NCBI GenBank assembly: GCA_002778195.1
Contig: PCDI01000001.1
Location: 186,001-250,000 of the forward strand
DNA: 64,000 nt
From: Raffaelea ambrosiae
Lineage: Eukaryota > Ascomycota > Sordariomycetes > Ophiostomatales > Ophiostomataceae
Reading direction: 5' to 3'
Shown here: positions 20,412 through 32,346 of the stretch, in pieces
How positions within the stretch are numbered: the stretch's first letter is position 1
Layout: every line of letters starts with the position of its first letter
The notes under the pieces: model-generated
Seen by the model: the letters and a program-made list of their open reading frames with translations, nothing else
Told to the model about the DNA's origin: nothing
The model's database searches: none
Position numbers and translations under genes: made by a program

Positions 20412-21215
20412 ATGCTATTTGCGATTCCAAAATCGTTGCGACCAGGTCTTCTGGCGCTGTCCTTACTCCCCATTGTTGTTCCCACGGCATACCTTTTGGC
20501 CATAAAGGCCATCGCTTCGCGTCATGTCGCAGTATCATCTACGGAGAGGGTTGATCGCCACAGTTTGACTAAAGCGACAGCATGCAGCAAATCGCAACCA
20601 CCACCACCCAAGTCGTTGCCCGCTAAGGTTCTCGAGGACGACACATCGTGTGTGGTCATTCGTGAGCGCATCGTATCACATCCCGTGCCGAGGGCTGCCT
20701 TGACGGATGTCGCATCTCCGGAGAGCGGTAGCACCGGTCAATCGTCTGAACTCCTAAAGGCGTATCTTCGAGCAACTATGGAGAGCTTCAGCTGGACACC
20801 ACAGGCATTCGCCATACGAGCCATGATCAAAAATCCCTCTGTTCGCCGCACCTTTGACACGGACTACATCCACGATTTGGATTTCAACCAGGGTGATCTA
20901 GTCAACGGTGCTTTCGAAGTATCTTACCGAGGTAGTCCGAGCGGCAGTGGGCCTCGGGAACGTGTTGAGCTGAATCTGGTCCCGTTGAAAGACCAACCGA
21001 CCCTGGTCGTCCACAGCCTTGTCGTCACCGAATTAGAGTGGACACCATCAGACGTCATATTTGTCAACGAGACGTGGATGTGGCGGGATGAGAAGCTCGA
21101 ACCGCTCACAACACTAGAGAGGGCCGTTGGGCGCTGGCTGCATGCTCTCATGGTAGGCTGGCTGATTGTCAGAGGCACTTGGGCTGTAACAACACCCAAT
21201 AGGCCAGTAGCCTAA
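20412..21215 (+). CDS. Hypothetical single-pass membrane protein
   Basis: Single exon, 267 aa from the ATG at 20412 (MLFAIPKSLRPG). The frame is open 38 codons upstream but without a better ATG. A hydrophobic segment at residues 12-32 could be a signal anchor. A Ser/Pro/Lys-rich region follows, then a compact C-terminal half with regularly spaced hydrophobic strands ending in FVNETWMWRDEK, and a second hydrophobic helix near 240-255. The arrangement looks like a membrane-tethered intracellular or luminal domain. I do not recognise a family; steady codon use and intact length over 800 bp argue that it is a real gene. Confidence 0.6.
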   Translation: MLFAIPKSLRPGLLALSLLPIVVPTAYLLAIKAIASRHVAVSSTERVDRHSLTKATACSKSQPPPPKSLPAKVLEDDTSCVVIRERIVSHPVPRAALTDVASPESGSTGQSSELLKAYLRATMESFSWTPQAFAIRAMIKNPSVRRTFDTDYIHDLDFNQGDLVNGAFEVSYRGSPSGSGPRERVELNLVPLKDQPTLVVHSLVVTELEWTPSDVIFVNETWMWRDEKLEPLTTLERAVGRWLHALMVGWLIVRGTWAVTTPNRPVA

Positions 21216-22356
21216 AGAGAGTATGCCCTGGACGTGATTTATGATCGCATTCTTTTGAGATCTGGCCATTCTAGTCCCGGGAGACAGTGATTGAACATGG
21301 GCTCCGATTTTCCAGGTGATTGATATGGATTACAATGAGGCCGACACATCCGTATTTCCAGTGATGTGTGTGTGGGCTCGTGTGGAGTGCACAAATTTCT
21401 TGTCGGTCCCGAAAGGGGATTAATACCCTTTGTGTTCTTCCAAGCAGACGTGTCAGAAACAATAGCTCTAAGAGCGCATCGTTGTAAGCCAACAAGCTCT
21501 GTTATCAATACCGAGAAAATGTTCAAGTTGTGGGGGACTGGGGAGCGAGTGAGCACAAAACCTCAACCTGCCGAAGAGCAACACTTTGTGAGCAAGGGGC
21601 TTGCCAGCTTTTGCCGACAAAAACCTCCCGATTATAAAGATTGCTCGGGGAACCCAGCTACGTGCACTAGTTACCAGCCAAACAGGTTGTGTTTACCCAG
21701 TGCTCCGACCAGGAAGTTTTTATACGATGCAGGTTTTAAACAGCCAAACAGAATTGGCTTGAAAATCCACACTAGCGCTGTTTCCAGGGCTTTGCAAGTC
21801 TGTTTGACGTATATCACGAGCTGGTCAACAAATGCGTACTCAACCAGACTTGACCAGGAAGTGAAACCAGGACGGTACGGGCGACATAGGTGAGGGGTGC
21901 GAAAAAGAAGGGAAAAAACACTCCCTTTCCATCCAGATGTTTCCCGGGTCTCTCTAAAAGTCTTGGCTTTCTTAGCTGCCGTGCTTAGTGCAACGTCCTT
22001 CCTGCATGGTCCCACCCAACGTTGCCATCTGATGTTTACCGACTTGAGTAAAATACCGACACTCTTCTTGATCCCATTCCATAACATCCGAGCAGGGTCA
22101 CCTGAAGCTTTTGGTTTCTGTTCCCTCGACATTTCGATTTGCATTCTGGTTTATCCAGCTTTTGCCTCCTTCTTAATTGGGAAGTCTCTGGTTTTCCTGG
22201 CCCTTATCCTTCTTATTTCTGCTTAATTGCTCGTCTACTATCAGTACACACGCTTCAATTCCTAGTACGGCCTGTAATCAAGGTCACTTGAGCCTTCCGG
22301 CTTGGAAGAAAGCAACAAAGACTTATCCAAATTGACAGAGTTGTTAAGCCCATCCT

Positions 22357-22395
<39 letters not shown>

Positions 22396-23465
22396 GCAGA
22401 CCGCTCAATATTTGCATTTGATGTTGCTGATTTGTTCCTGCACTACAATCTCAGCACTAAATCTTTAGGATTCCACCAGTAGTACGCGCGTTTCGCCCAT
22501 CGTCTTGCCTTTCGTGGTTAAGACTTCCAGTCATGCCTCCATTTCAGGATTTTTTTTCTCTCTTACACCATATCGCGGTCCGTTTCTGTCCGCATCCCCC
22601 ACTTTCGATTGTCTTCATGTGTCGTCAGCGCCTATCATTCGAATGAGCTACTGCCCTTAGTTATCCGACTTTTCCGTGTAAGAAGCTACTATGTATTTAA
22701 TCCATCTCATCGCAAGCTAACTTGCGCAGGGATGGAGATTATCGCAAGTCGGTCGTAGAGATTGCCGAACACCTGCATAGACACGGTCTCCCACCTGCCA
22801 ATATACCTGCTCAACTCTTTGCCGTTCTTAAATTCATCCATTTCAACATGTATTCTTGTCAATATGTCTCTTCAGCTGCGGGTACTTCGCATATCACACA
22901 GTACAAAGTCAAGGAGATCTCTGTACAGCGTCATTCCACGCCGGAAGAGTCTTTCCAAATCAAACATGTACCTGTCTTTCAGAGATTTGAAACCTTCATA
23001 GTGAATAGTTTCCATGTGTTTCCTTCTATTCCTTCCCCAAATTCCATATGTATGTGTGTGTGTCTGAAGTCTTCGCAATCGTGTGTTATCTTGTCATTAT
23101 TCTAGCCTCCAACCATTGTCCATGCTCTCGACGCAATTGGACTTTTATGTTCGGATTCTTTTCTCCTTCAAGTCGGCTTTGAAGAGTTGTCTCATTCACC
23201 TAGTGGCATGCACGTAACCTTATCTTAGTATAAGAATGTCTTGCCGTACCTGGTAGCTAACAACTACGTGATTCAACCGATCGTTTCTATACAAATTGTC
23301 GTCCCCTTTTCTTCTTCGCAATTCACAGGAAATCGGCGTCTCTCTTATATCCCCCTTTTTTTTTATTCTACTTCCTCTCTTTTATCTGGGTTTGTTCTCT
23401 TCCATTTCGCCGCCACTGTCGTTGCTTCTTGTCACCACTTTCTCGACCTCGTTGACATTCGCAAA
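21216..23465. other. Long upstream region of the sugar transporter gene
   Basis: 2.25 kb without a recognisable gene. It holds a T35 tract at 22358-22392, one TACTATGTA motif at 22687-22695 and long pyrimidine-rich stretches at 22540-22680 and 23280-23460. An open frame at 21366-21893 has no domain and unlikely composition. Most of this is probably promoter and 5' leader. Confidence 0.45.
22358..22392 (+). repeat. T35 homopolymer
   Basis: Thirty-five consecutive T bases, the longest homopolymer in the window, about 1.1 kb upstream of the transporter ATG. It may be a nucleosome-excluding poly(dA:dT) element or the tail of an old retroposed copy. No retroelement sequence is visible beside it. 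Confidence 0.8.
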
Positions 23466-25256
23466 ATGGGGTTTCTGAATTTCAAAGGCTTGCCATTCTT
23501 GCGTCATTTTACCTTTACCTCGTTTGCCTCCGTCATCATATTGAACCTGAGCGTGATGGAGTTTGGGTTTGACGGCTCCATTATGGCTCTAGTGCAGGCA
23601 ATGAACTGTCCGTTGATAACAGATTCCATGTTCTTGGCATTGAAGCTGACATCAAGTACACGCAATAGCCTTTGACGTCGACTTCCACATGTATCAGGGG
23701 GGATCTCATCAGAAACTGGATCCTGTCAAACTGTCGCTCCTAGGTTCTCTCGGTACACCATTTCGAGCTGCCATGATACTTGTGGCCCTCCTCATTGTAG
23801 AACGATACGGACGCTGGACTGTTTTTGTGGTGATGCAACTTGGCAGTCTGTTAGGGGCAACGATACTGTTTACATCTTCAAAGCTCCTCCACGTGCTTGT
23901 GGGCCGCATTATTCTGACGTCCTTTTCTGGATGGCACGACTGGTTGATTCCAATGTACCTGGCCGAAATTGTGCCTGGGCCTGTCCGAGGCAGCGTGATT
24001 GCTTTCTACATGGTCTTCAACTATGCCGGCTCATTCTCTGCTTCCGTGGCTGCTTATCTCTGTGTGCACCACTACGATGACTCTCGCCAATACCGGATCC
24101 CATTTGGTCTCATGTGGGCTGCACCTCTCATCTGCCTCAGCCTAAGTTGGATCTTGCCGGAGTCACCTCGCTGGCTCGTGCAAAAAGGTCGAGACGAGAA
24201 AGCTGTGCAGGCACTTCGTCGACTTAATGGAAGTAAACGTGGTTACTCCCCCGAAGAGGAAGCCAAATTACTCAAAGGGTCGATCGAAGAAGATGTCTCT
24301 ACTAAAGGTACATGGAAGGATCTTTTTAGAGGCACAAATAAGGTGGGTTTATGGTGAGTCTTTCTCGCGAATGCTTTATGTCTTGGCTAACTAGTCAAAG
24401 CGCCGCACAACTATTGTCGTGGGATGCATCTTCCTCGTCCAATTTACTGGACAGGCGTTTGTGACCAAATACGGTACCATCTTTGTCAAGGGCCTCGGGA
24501 TCATGGACCCCATGGAGTTTGGTCTCCTTGAACGTGGGCTCAGCGTCCTCGGTCCTTTAACCCTGATGTTCATCGTTGATCGACTGGGAAGACGAAGCAT
24601 ATACCTTGTCGGTGCGACTCTCTACATGTGCTGCCTCTTTCTTATTGGCGGAGTTGGCATGATGGAAATGCATCGAGTCGGAAATGCCATCATCGCGATG
24701 TACATTATTGCGGCTATTGTCCACATTATAGCATATCATGGAATGTAGGGGTCTTCGTTTGCATGCTTCTTCTACTATTTTCGCTTCTATCTCACTAATC
24801 TGCATTAGATGCATGGTTGTTGCAGCAGAGGTGCCTCACTTGCGTCTGCGAGATAAGACCCTCGCGCTCTCTTATGGCACGGGCTTCATCTTTGAATTTG
24901 GTGTTTCCTTTTCCCTGCCTTACTTACTCTATGCCCCATATGCGAACCTGGAGTCCAAGGTTGGCTTTATCTATGGCGCCATAGCGCTCCTTGGTGTCGT
25001 CTGGGGATACTTCTACCTGCCCGATACGAGAAACCGGTCTCTGGAAGAGCTGGAAGAATTATGGCAGGCAAGCGTTCCTGCGTACAAGTTTGGTCCGTAC
25101 CAAGCCCAGGGAGGTATCGGTCTTCGAGTCACCCAGTTGGAACGCCACGCTGGAATTGGCGATGTCTCCTTGAGCTCTGAAGAGGACCTGAAACGCGTTA
25201 ACACAGATGGAGCTGAGATACATGAGCAAGTTGTGATCGTGTCCAAAAAAGATTGA
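23466..25256 (+). CDS. MFS sugar transporter (hexose/disaccharide permease type)
   Basis: Four exons: 23466-23607, 23669-24342, 24401-24744 and 24809-25256; 535 aa. All phases agree. The first donor is the weak GTCCGT. Twelve hydrophobic segments fit the sugar porter family. Visible signatures are VERYGRWTVF (the cytosolic G-R motif between TM2 and TM3, with Trp where the second Arg is usual), GWHDWLIPMYLAEIVPGPVRG, PESPRWLVQKGR after TM6, DRLGRRSIYLVG between TM8 and TM9, AEVPHLRLRDKTLAL and LPDTRNRSLEELEELW. The last motif corresponds to the PETKGRSLEE block. The substrate cannot be read from the sequence; the RLRDKT segment is typical of fungal maltose/lactose-permease-like members. It lies 14 kb from the C4-sugar cluster, so a link is only speculative. 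Confidence 0.88.
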
Positions 25257-26631
25257 CGAAATATCCCCCGAAGCCACGTGCTGGTATAGCTTTGTGCAAA
25301 CATAAAGCTACGCACACCTTTCCTCAACTATGCATGTAAGACAGGTAAGCTGATTTTTATCCTGGAGTTTGGTATGTAAAATCACGAAATAGACATGAAT
25401 TCGTATAAAGTTGTAGAACACGAGGATTGTATCACAGACTGCAGTGGCCGATCCGGCTTTCCATGTTAATGCACAGTGATTCCCAGGTTCGATCCGGCAC
25501 TTGAGAAGTCTCCGAGCACCAGCCGAGCAAAGCACTGAAGAAACCAGCTAAATTGATCTCCGAAAGTCATCCCAGCTCGTGCGAATACAACCTGCCGCTG
25601 GGTAAGATTTCTCACAAAGACAAATCAAAGCACCGGACATAAAACGAGGCTGCTCGCGTCAAATGTGATCGAGACGGAAGAATATCGCCAGACAGAGGGG
25701 CTGCTTTATCAATATATATATATATTGTCGGTCCAATGGAGCGCCCAGTTCTCGCCGCACTCGGTACCGACATGGAAAAGGTTCGGCTTCTCTTTTGATA
25801 TCTGCAAACCACTTTGGATAGAGATGGGGCTTTCTTTACTGATGCATATATGATGTCTGATTTTGGTTCCAGCACTTGGAAAGAGAAACGGCATATGGCC
25901 TAGACACAGAGATATTGCGAGAAAACGAATAAAACAAAGGTCGGTAATCGGTTTCCATTCTGTTGAAAACTATCTTCCCAATCCCCGTGCAAAGCACTGC
26001 CAGGTCCTGCTAAAATAGACTGGAAGGAAGTTTCGCGAATCCCTCTTGCCCCCAATTTTTTTGAGACCGCCCCTGGCCATTGGACTAACAAACGAGAAAT
26101 AAAAGCTAATTGCACAATGCAAAGACACACATGACGAAACTGTCTCCCATAGACAACGTAGGTGGAAAACACTCTAAGGAAATAAGAAAAGAACACAGGT
26201 GAAGAGATAGGAAAAAAAAGAGAAACTCAACGCATCCTGTGACCTTTGAAGAGTAGGTTGCACGTTCTCCTCTCCTTTGCAAAGATAAAAAAAAAAAAAA
26301 AGAGCAGAGAACAAAGAACAAAGAACACTTATCCCGAATTAACCGAATCAAAGCCAATAGACGACAATCCCCATCGTACAGTCGCAGATTTTTTGTTGGT
26401 TTGGTAGAACAGACAGAAGCAAAACAGGGGAAAAGGTAAACAGAGTCAAGTAACAACAAATATGAAAGGGGTACAAAACTGCATATCGAGATATGGAGAT
26501 ATGTATGGGTACTAGTAAGAAGCAGATGAACACAAAAACGAATCCTCTGAATCGACTGCGCACTCAATGCAAGCCAGACAAAGCCCACGGTACTCTCAAA
26601 ATAGGGGGAAATAGCCGGGCAAAACCAGCAA
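25257..26631. other. Intergenic between convergent genes
   Basis: 1.37 kb between the 3' ends of the transporter and the DEF1-like gene. An A15 run lies at 26287-26301. The A-rich strand of 26100-26500 is the probable 3' UTR of the DEF1-like gene. No gene recognised. Confidence 0.5.
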
Positions 26632-29600
26632 TTAGTGGTAGTTGCCACCCCAGCCACGCTGCTGGTTGTTATAATAGCTGCCACCGCCGAAGCCTTGGCC
26701 GCCGTGGGCATTATGGCCGCCATAGCCACCGTACGGGCTGTTGGCATGGCTCTGGTTGGCGCCAGCACCCATACCGTAGCCGCCACCAGTGATGGACTGG
26801 TTTCCGTGGAGACCTTGCAGGTGCGACGGGTAGCCTCCGTAAGCCTGGCTCGAAGGCGGAGGCGGCAGACCAGACTGCGACGATTGCGTGTTGGTGGCAG
26901 AGCCAGGGCGGGCACCGCCGAGAGACGGGCTCGGCCCGGTTGCGCCCTTGGCGTCACCGTACGGCTTCAGGTCATCGCCAGCTTGCTGAGCGCTGGCCTG
27001 AGACGGGGGTGCACCAAAGCCCTGACCGGCCTGCGACTGGTAACCCGCAGCGCTGCGGCCAAAGCCGGCCTCATGTCCACTGCCGCCAAAACCAGACTGA
27101 GACTGGCCTGGGCCGACGCGGCTGTAGTCGTTCAGGCCAGACGAACCAAGAACACCGCTGTCAGCACCACGGTGGAGAGACGAAGCACCGCTGAATCCCG
27201 AAGCCTGCGAGGCACCGTGGTCGTACGGCGTCTGGGGGGACATGCCGTAGGGGAGGTGGCCAGCGCCGTAGCCAGCCTTGCCGTAAGGGGCACCGTAGTT
27301 TCCCTGAGCGAAGGCGCCGTACTGGTTCACATACTGAGCATAGTACGGGCTGTTGTAGTAAGGGTGGCTGTTGTACGGGTACTGTGCGCCCTGCGGCTGC
27401 TGCTGGCTGTGGCTACCTTGGGTGGCAGTCTGCTGCTGCTGCGATGCCTGCTGGCCAGGCACCTGAGGGTTCGGCGTCGTGGTACCGCTGTTCTGAGCAT
27501 CCGTCGCCGAAGCGGCAGCTGCGGGTCCGGCCCCAAATCTTGAGGTATTGCTTTGGGGGTACTGATTAAGAGCGTCATAAGCACCATACGAGCGCTGGTT
27601 GGCGGCAGCATCCTGTTGACCCTGGGCCTGCTGGCCGTAGGCCTGGTTGTAGTAGTTGTACGGCACCCGATTCTGGCTGTCGGCGGTGTAGTACTGCGAG
27701 TAGTCGTTCGGGGCCGAGGAGTAAGAAGCAGTTTGTTGCTGCTGGGGCTGGGGCTGGGGCTGGGGCTGGGGCTGGGGTTGGGGCTGCTGCTGGGGCTGCG
27801 AAGAAGCAGGGAGACCCTGGAAATTATCGAACTGAGTGTTGGCAGAGGGCTGGGCAGCGGACTGGCCGTAAGTATCGAACGGCTTCTGACCGAAAGGTGC
27901 TTCCTGGGCTGTAGTCTGGGCGTAACGGCCGAATTGCTGCACAGTCTGGGCAGCAGGCTGGGCTGTAGAAGGGTGGAAATGTGAGCCTAGGAACAGAGGC
28001 AAGGATAGAAGCACGAGATGGGAAAACAAGGGGAAAACTCGGCCTAGACTGTACGTACCTGGAGCTGCAACCGCGGGGGGCTGCTGGGAGACGGAGGGGG
28101 CCGGAGCAGCGGGGGCCGCAGCGGGCTGGACGAGAGCAGCAGGGGCCGCGGACTTCTGGCCAAAGGTGTCGGGGACAGCTGCCGGGGGAGCGACAGGAGG
28201 GAGGGAGGCGCGCGGGTGCGCGACAGGGGAATCATCGGGCGGCTGGGCGCGAGTCTCGGGCTCCTCACGGTCGCCATCGATATCGTCGTCGACGCCGCTG
28301 AAGCTCAGCGCGCCAAACTGAACGGTGGCACGGTCCACCTGGCTGTTATTGGGCATGCGGACAGCCTCTTCTTGGTCGAGAATGCGGCGCGAGTAGCTAG
28401 GCGTTCTCACCGCAGAACGATCAGTGGCCTTGATGGCCGTGGCAGCATAGCCGCTGCCAAGGGCTTTCGCAGGAGCCGCAGCTCCTTGCTGCTGGGCCGC
28501 GGAGATGGGCGTGCTCGTTCCCGCGAGGGCGGCCGTCCGCGGGTCCCAGGAGTCGGCAGCTTCGCTGCGGATGGTGTCAGTGGTTGGCGGGTTCGACATG
28601 TCGGCCACATGCTCCAGGTTGCTCTCTGTGAGCTTGTCCTTGGACGGTGCTATGGTCACTTCGGGCACGGCCACTGGCACTGCAACTTCGGGCACGGCCA
28701 CTACTTTTGCGGCAGGCTTTGGTGCCTCTTCTTCAACGACTGACTCAGGCTCGGCCACGACTGGCGACTCGGCCTCGGGTTCTGGTTCTGCGGTGGTTGT
28801 GGGGGGGAGTGGGTCAATAGTTTCGGTATGAGGGGGTTTCTTCGCAGCAGGGGGGGATTCCTTCGGCTTAGCAACGGGCTTGGGTGCAGTGGACTGGCGC
28901 AGCATGCTGGCCCATGTCTTCGGCGCAGGCGCATCAGTTGTGGTCTTCGTGGATGGGGCAGGAGCAGGGGTAGGGTCGTTGAATGTGGCGGCGGGCTCTT
29001 CGTCGGCCTTGGGATTGGTGTCCCAGGCCTGCGATTCCTCGGTCGGAACTGAAAGCTGGTGTTTCTCTGTGCGTGTTCCGTTGGTGGGCTGGACAGAACG
29101 GCCGCGAGGAGCGCGGCCGCCGCGCTCAGCTGTCTTTGTGCGCCCGCGGGTTCGGTCAGAGCCAGCTCCTCCGCTCCGAACAGTTCTGGAATTGCTGCCG
29201 GGAGCTGCGTCCCCCGAGGTCGTGAATGTGTCCTTTGGCTTTGGCTTTGTGCGTTCCTTCTTGGGCTTCGAAACCTCGTCCCATTGGGAGATTGTTCCTG
29301 GAGAGATGGAGGGACTGTTAGCTGCTGTTCGCCACAACAGAAGATAACGACTATGCAAAAGAGAACGGCGGTATGGGCCGTGGCATCGCAGACGGACGCA
29401 GCACCAAAACCACCTAGATCTTGCGTGCTCGAGCTGTAGTCGGGCCAGAGAGGGCGCTAGACCCGCAAAGTGGACAAACGAAGGAACATAAGAGCAAAAG
29501 ACAAGGAGGCACAAAACGCAGTCCAACACCGCTCGCCAGCTGCTCACCTTCGGCAATGCGCGTGACCGTCAGGTTCTCGTCGCCGTCGGTCTCGCGCAGA

Positions 29601-29872
29601 GCAAACAGAATGTCAACTTCCGACCAGTCGGGGAACATTTCCTTGATCAAAGTGGTCTTGGCTCCGTAGAGCTTCTTAAGCTGGCCCATCTCGCCCTCGT
29701 CCTCCAGAGACGCCAGGGTGTCGTCGTGCTTCGCGGCCGCATCGCCGTTTGTGGTGCCCGTGGTCCGGTCTCGAGTGCGTGTGCCTCCTCGACTGCCAAA
29801 GCCTCCTCTGCCACCGCGGCTGGCGACCCGGCCGCCACGTGAGGCCGCCGGCCGGGACTGTACCTCGGACAT
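26632..29872 (-). CDS. def1: RNA polymerase II degradation factor 1-like (CUE-domain, Gln-rich)
   Basis: Three exons: 29872-29548, 29297-28059 and 27962-26632; 964 aa. The first intron is 250 bp (GTGAGC...CCAG) and the second 96 bp (GTACGT...ACAG). An N-terminal RGG-rich stretch (residues 12-35) precedes a CUE-type ubiquitin-binding helix bundle at about 74-108, including LIKEMFPDWSEVDILFAL. TISQWDEVSKPKKERTK follows, as in fungal Def1 proteins. A Pro/Ala/Val-rich middle gives way to a Gln/Tyr/Gly-rich low-complexity C-terminus with a (PQ)n run. Def1 recruits elongin-cullin ligase to stalled RNA polymerase II after DNA damage, and yeast Def1 is activated by proteasomal removal of its Q-rich C-terminus. 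The assignment rests on domain order, not on sequence beyond the CUE region. Confidence 0.85.
27741..27787 (+). repeat. Hexanucleotide microsatellite in the DEF1-like coding sequence
   Basis: About seven units of GGGGCT (one variant GGGGTT) on the plus strand. On the coding strand they encode alternating Pro-Gln inside the Q-rich tail. Unit gain or loss keeps the frame, so length polymorphism between strains is expected. Confidence 0.85.
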
Positions 29873-31068
29873 TTCTGAGATGGGGATCTGAGCAAAAAGA
29901 AGAGAAAAAAGGAGATGACGGGGTGCAGTGCTATGCGTCCCGCGTCGTGGTGAGCTGATGTGAGGTGTGTGTGACCCGGAAACGAGGCCACGGGATGGGA
30001 AAGGGGGCAAGGCGCAGAGTTTTCCTGTGGTATTCCTGCTGCGCGACGATGCCGCAAAGGGGGAGGTGCCAACAACAAGGCAAAGCGACAGCAGAACAAG
30101 CCCGCAGAGCCAGACGCTGATTCAAGTGCTGCGTGGGCAGAATGGGCGATGGAGGCGGGCGATGCAAGCGATGGAGGTTGAAGAGGGAAGGGCAAAAAAA
30201 AAAGGTATCGTGTGCTGTCTGGGTTTGTGTGTTGTTTTTCAGAGTAAGGCGCTGGAGGAGGCTGGAAAAATGGGTTTAATTTTTTTATCCCTTCAGAAGG
30301 AGCCTAATAACCTTGTGCTTGCTAGAGGGAAACTGTGGCTGCGACCGAGGCACCACTTTACCCCTTTCAGGACCTACTTGTACTGGTACTTGTCATATCT
30401 GGCCGTGTCCCCACACAAGTGTGCGCGGACTCAGGCCACGCGCCCTAGAAGCTCGGGTGCCTTGCTGCAAGCTAGCGCTGAGCTCGTCGCTGACTTTCGT
30501 CGCGCAAGCCCTTGCAGCCACGACTACCACCATAGACCGCCGGCCTCGATGCTATTGCACAGGCCACGCTACGGGGGCAACACACAAGTACCAGTACTTT
30601 ACCTTCCGCCCCCTTCGCGCACGCACAAAGCTGCTCTCTCGTGCAGCCGCCCATGCTGTCGACCGCATCGCCCAATTGGTAATGCGCTTTTCTGCTTGTC
30701 TCAATCGGCCCCCCTGGGTGTGTTTTTCCCTGTCTTCAGACCCCATTGTCTCTGTTTTGCCTGGCGGCTGTCCCTGGGCAGAGCAGGTCTTCATGCGCCC
30801 ACCGAGCAAGTCGTGAGCTGACTGCAACATGGTTGCGTCAGTGACCCTTGAGTGCCACATTCAGACTAGCGTGTCAGCCCGTCTTCTTGATCATGTATCA
30901 TGTGACTACCCCCACCTGGCGTATCAACCTGAGGATTTTGCCGAATCATCATACCACCTTGTCAGGGCCTCAGGACTCTGCGTGACCAAAGCCCAAGAGG
31001 CACCATCACGAACACTACAGAACGCCTACATACGATATTCTCTGCATACAGGCCACTGCTAACTACTG
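29873..31068. promoter_or_regulatory. Divergent promoter region of the DEF1-like gene and the gene at 31069
   Basis: 1.2 kb. A 12-bp inverted repeat, TACTGGTACTTG at 30381-30392 and its complement at 30585-30596, flanks a 192-bp spacer. Open frames across the region have no domain and are probably noncoding. Confidence 0.4.
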
Positions 31069-32346
31069 ATGCTGCCGTCAAAGTCATTCAGCTCCCTCAA
31101 AGGGATGCTGCCCAAGATCCACCAACCGCTCCCTCTCAACGAGAAGACGACCAAGAAGCTGCTCGACACTCTGACGACAAGCTTCCGAAAGAACCTCGAC
31201 CGCGAGCACGGATGGATAGAAGATGAATCAGATATGGTATCCAAGCCGTCATCGCAGCGGGCGAAGTGGCCGCCATCGGCCTCGGGGATAGGCGCTAATG
31301 TACCCGCGAAGCCGGGTCCCGGACACAAGCCGACGGACCGCCATCTGCGGGCCATTTTGAGCAATCCTCTGTTCAGCTATGACCAGACTCTCGGAAGCCA
31401 GGCCAGTCATGGCGCTGAGCGTGACCCAATGGATACGTTTGACTGGGCAGTAGCTCGTGGCCTCATGACGACGAAGCGAGCTGCTGGGTGTCTGCTGGCC
31501 AAACGGCGCGAAGCTGTCCTGTCGTCGCATGTCTCGCCCAAGGCATCGATGAGTGCATCGGGTGCTGGCCTGAGGGTGGTTCGGTGGCTGTGTGCTTCTG
31601 GCTTGGAGCGGGACCTGTCATTCTTGACCGACACCCAGCTGACCGGCGTTCTCATTCAGTTTCTGGCCGCCGAAGAAGGACTGGATGAGATCGTTTGGGA
31701 CTGGATCGAGCGGCTCCAGCGCGGGGAAGGACCGCAGGCCATTGGAAACAATACTGCCGGCCGGCCAAGCAAGAGAAGTGTCCACCATGACGTGACAGCT
31801 GCCTCGTTTGTGCTCGACAAGCTGGTCAAGGCAAAGGCCAACGGTGCCAGCACCCTGGATGAAGCATACCGAGCTATGGCCCGGGGTGCCATCTTGTTCG
31901 ACAAAACCACACCGGCCTTTGAGGGCAACGTCTTCTGGCCATGGTGCTACCTGTCCTGGATGTCCACATTCAAGGCCTGGAACCTGTCCAACCCGTCACC
32001 ACAACTGTACGAGTCTTTTATTTCCATCATGGACCACGACAACCGGCCCAGCATCCGCCTTGAGAAGGCCCACCTAGACTTGCGTCATCCAACACACCCT
32101 ACACCGGCTCCGGCTGTGGCACTTCTTGCTGATGACCACCTCCTTCGCGACGTGAAGGCCAGCACACCATTGGTCGAGCCACCACCGGGCCGGCGGCCAG
32201 GCTACTCCGGGCGCATTGTATCAATGGGTCTCGACACGGTGCGGCACCTTGCCTTTATTGGCGAATCGGATGAAGCACAGCGCATTCTGGACAGGTTGCG
32301 GCAACAGTTTGGAGGCCATCTGGACCATCTATCATTTCAAACGTGA
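31069..32346 (+). CDS. Conserved-looking hypothetical protein
   Basis: Single exon, 425 aa, ATG at 31069. The N-terminus is basic with amphipathic character (MLPSKSFSSLKGMLPK), compatible with a mitochondrial presequence. A block with TSFRKNLDREHGW and, further on, PTDRHLRAILSNPLF looks like the conserved head of a fungal family. Then come long helical stretches (for example HHDVTAASFVLDKLVKAKA) and a C-terminal helix DEAQRILDRLRQQF. Paired-helix spacing hints at a PPR/TPR-like solenoid, but no repeat is clear enough to name. I do not recognise the gene. Intact length and steady codon use support coding. Confidence 0.7.
   Translation: MLPSKSFSSLKGMLPKIHQPLPLNEKTTKKLLDTLTTSFRKNLDREHGWIEDESDMVSKPSSQRAKWPPSASGIGANVPAKPGPGHKPTDRHLRAILSNPLFSYDQTLGSQASHGAERDPMDTFDWAVARGLMTTKRAAGCLLAKRREAVLSSHVSPKASMSASGAGLRVVRWLCASGLERDLSFLTDTQLTGVLIQFLAAEEGLDEIVWDWIERLQRGEGPQAIGNNTAGRPSKRSVHHDVTAASFVLDKLVKAKANGASTLDEAYRAMARGAILFDKTTPAFEGNVFWPWCYLSWMSTFKAWNLSNPSPQLYESFISIMDHDNRPSIRLEKAHLDLRHPTHPTPAPAVALLADDHLLRDVKASTPLVEPPPGRRPGYSGRIVSMGLDTVRHLAFIGESDEAQRILDRLRQQFGGHLDHLSFQT

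Noticed and set aside
21366..21893. 175-codon open frame upstream of the transporter
   Set aside because: No domain, overlapped by similar-length frames on the other strand; composition not coding-like.
25481..25500. GGTTCGATCC, like a tRNA T-loop
   Set aside because: The five bases on each side do not form a T stem, and no anticodon or acceptor arm could be placed upstream.
26635..27543. 302-codon plus-strand open frame
   Set aside because: Antisense of the repetitive Q/G/Y-rich DEF1-like tail.
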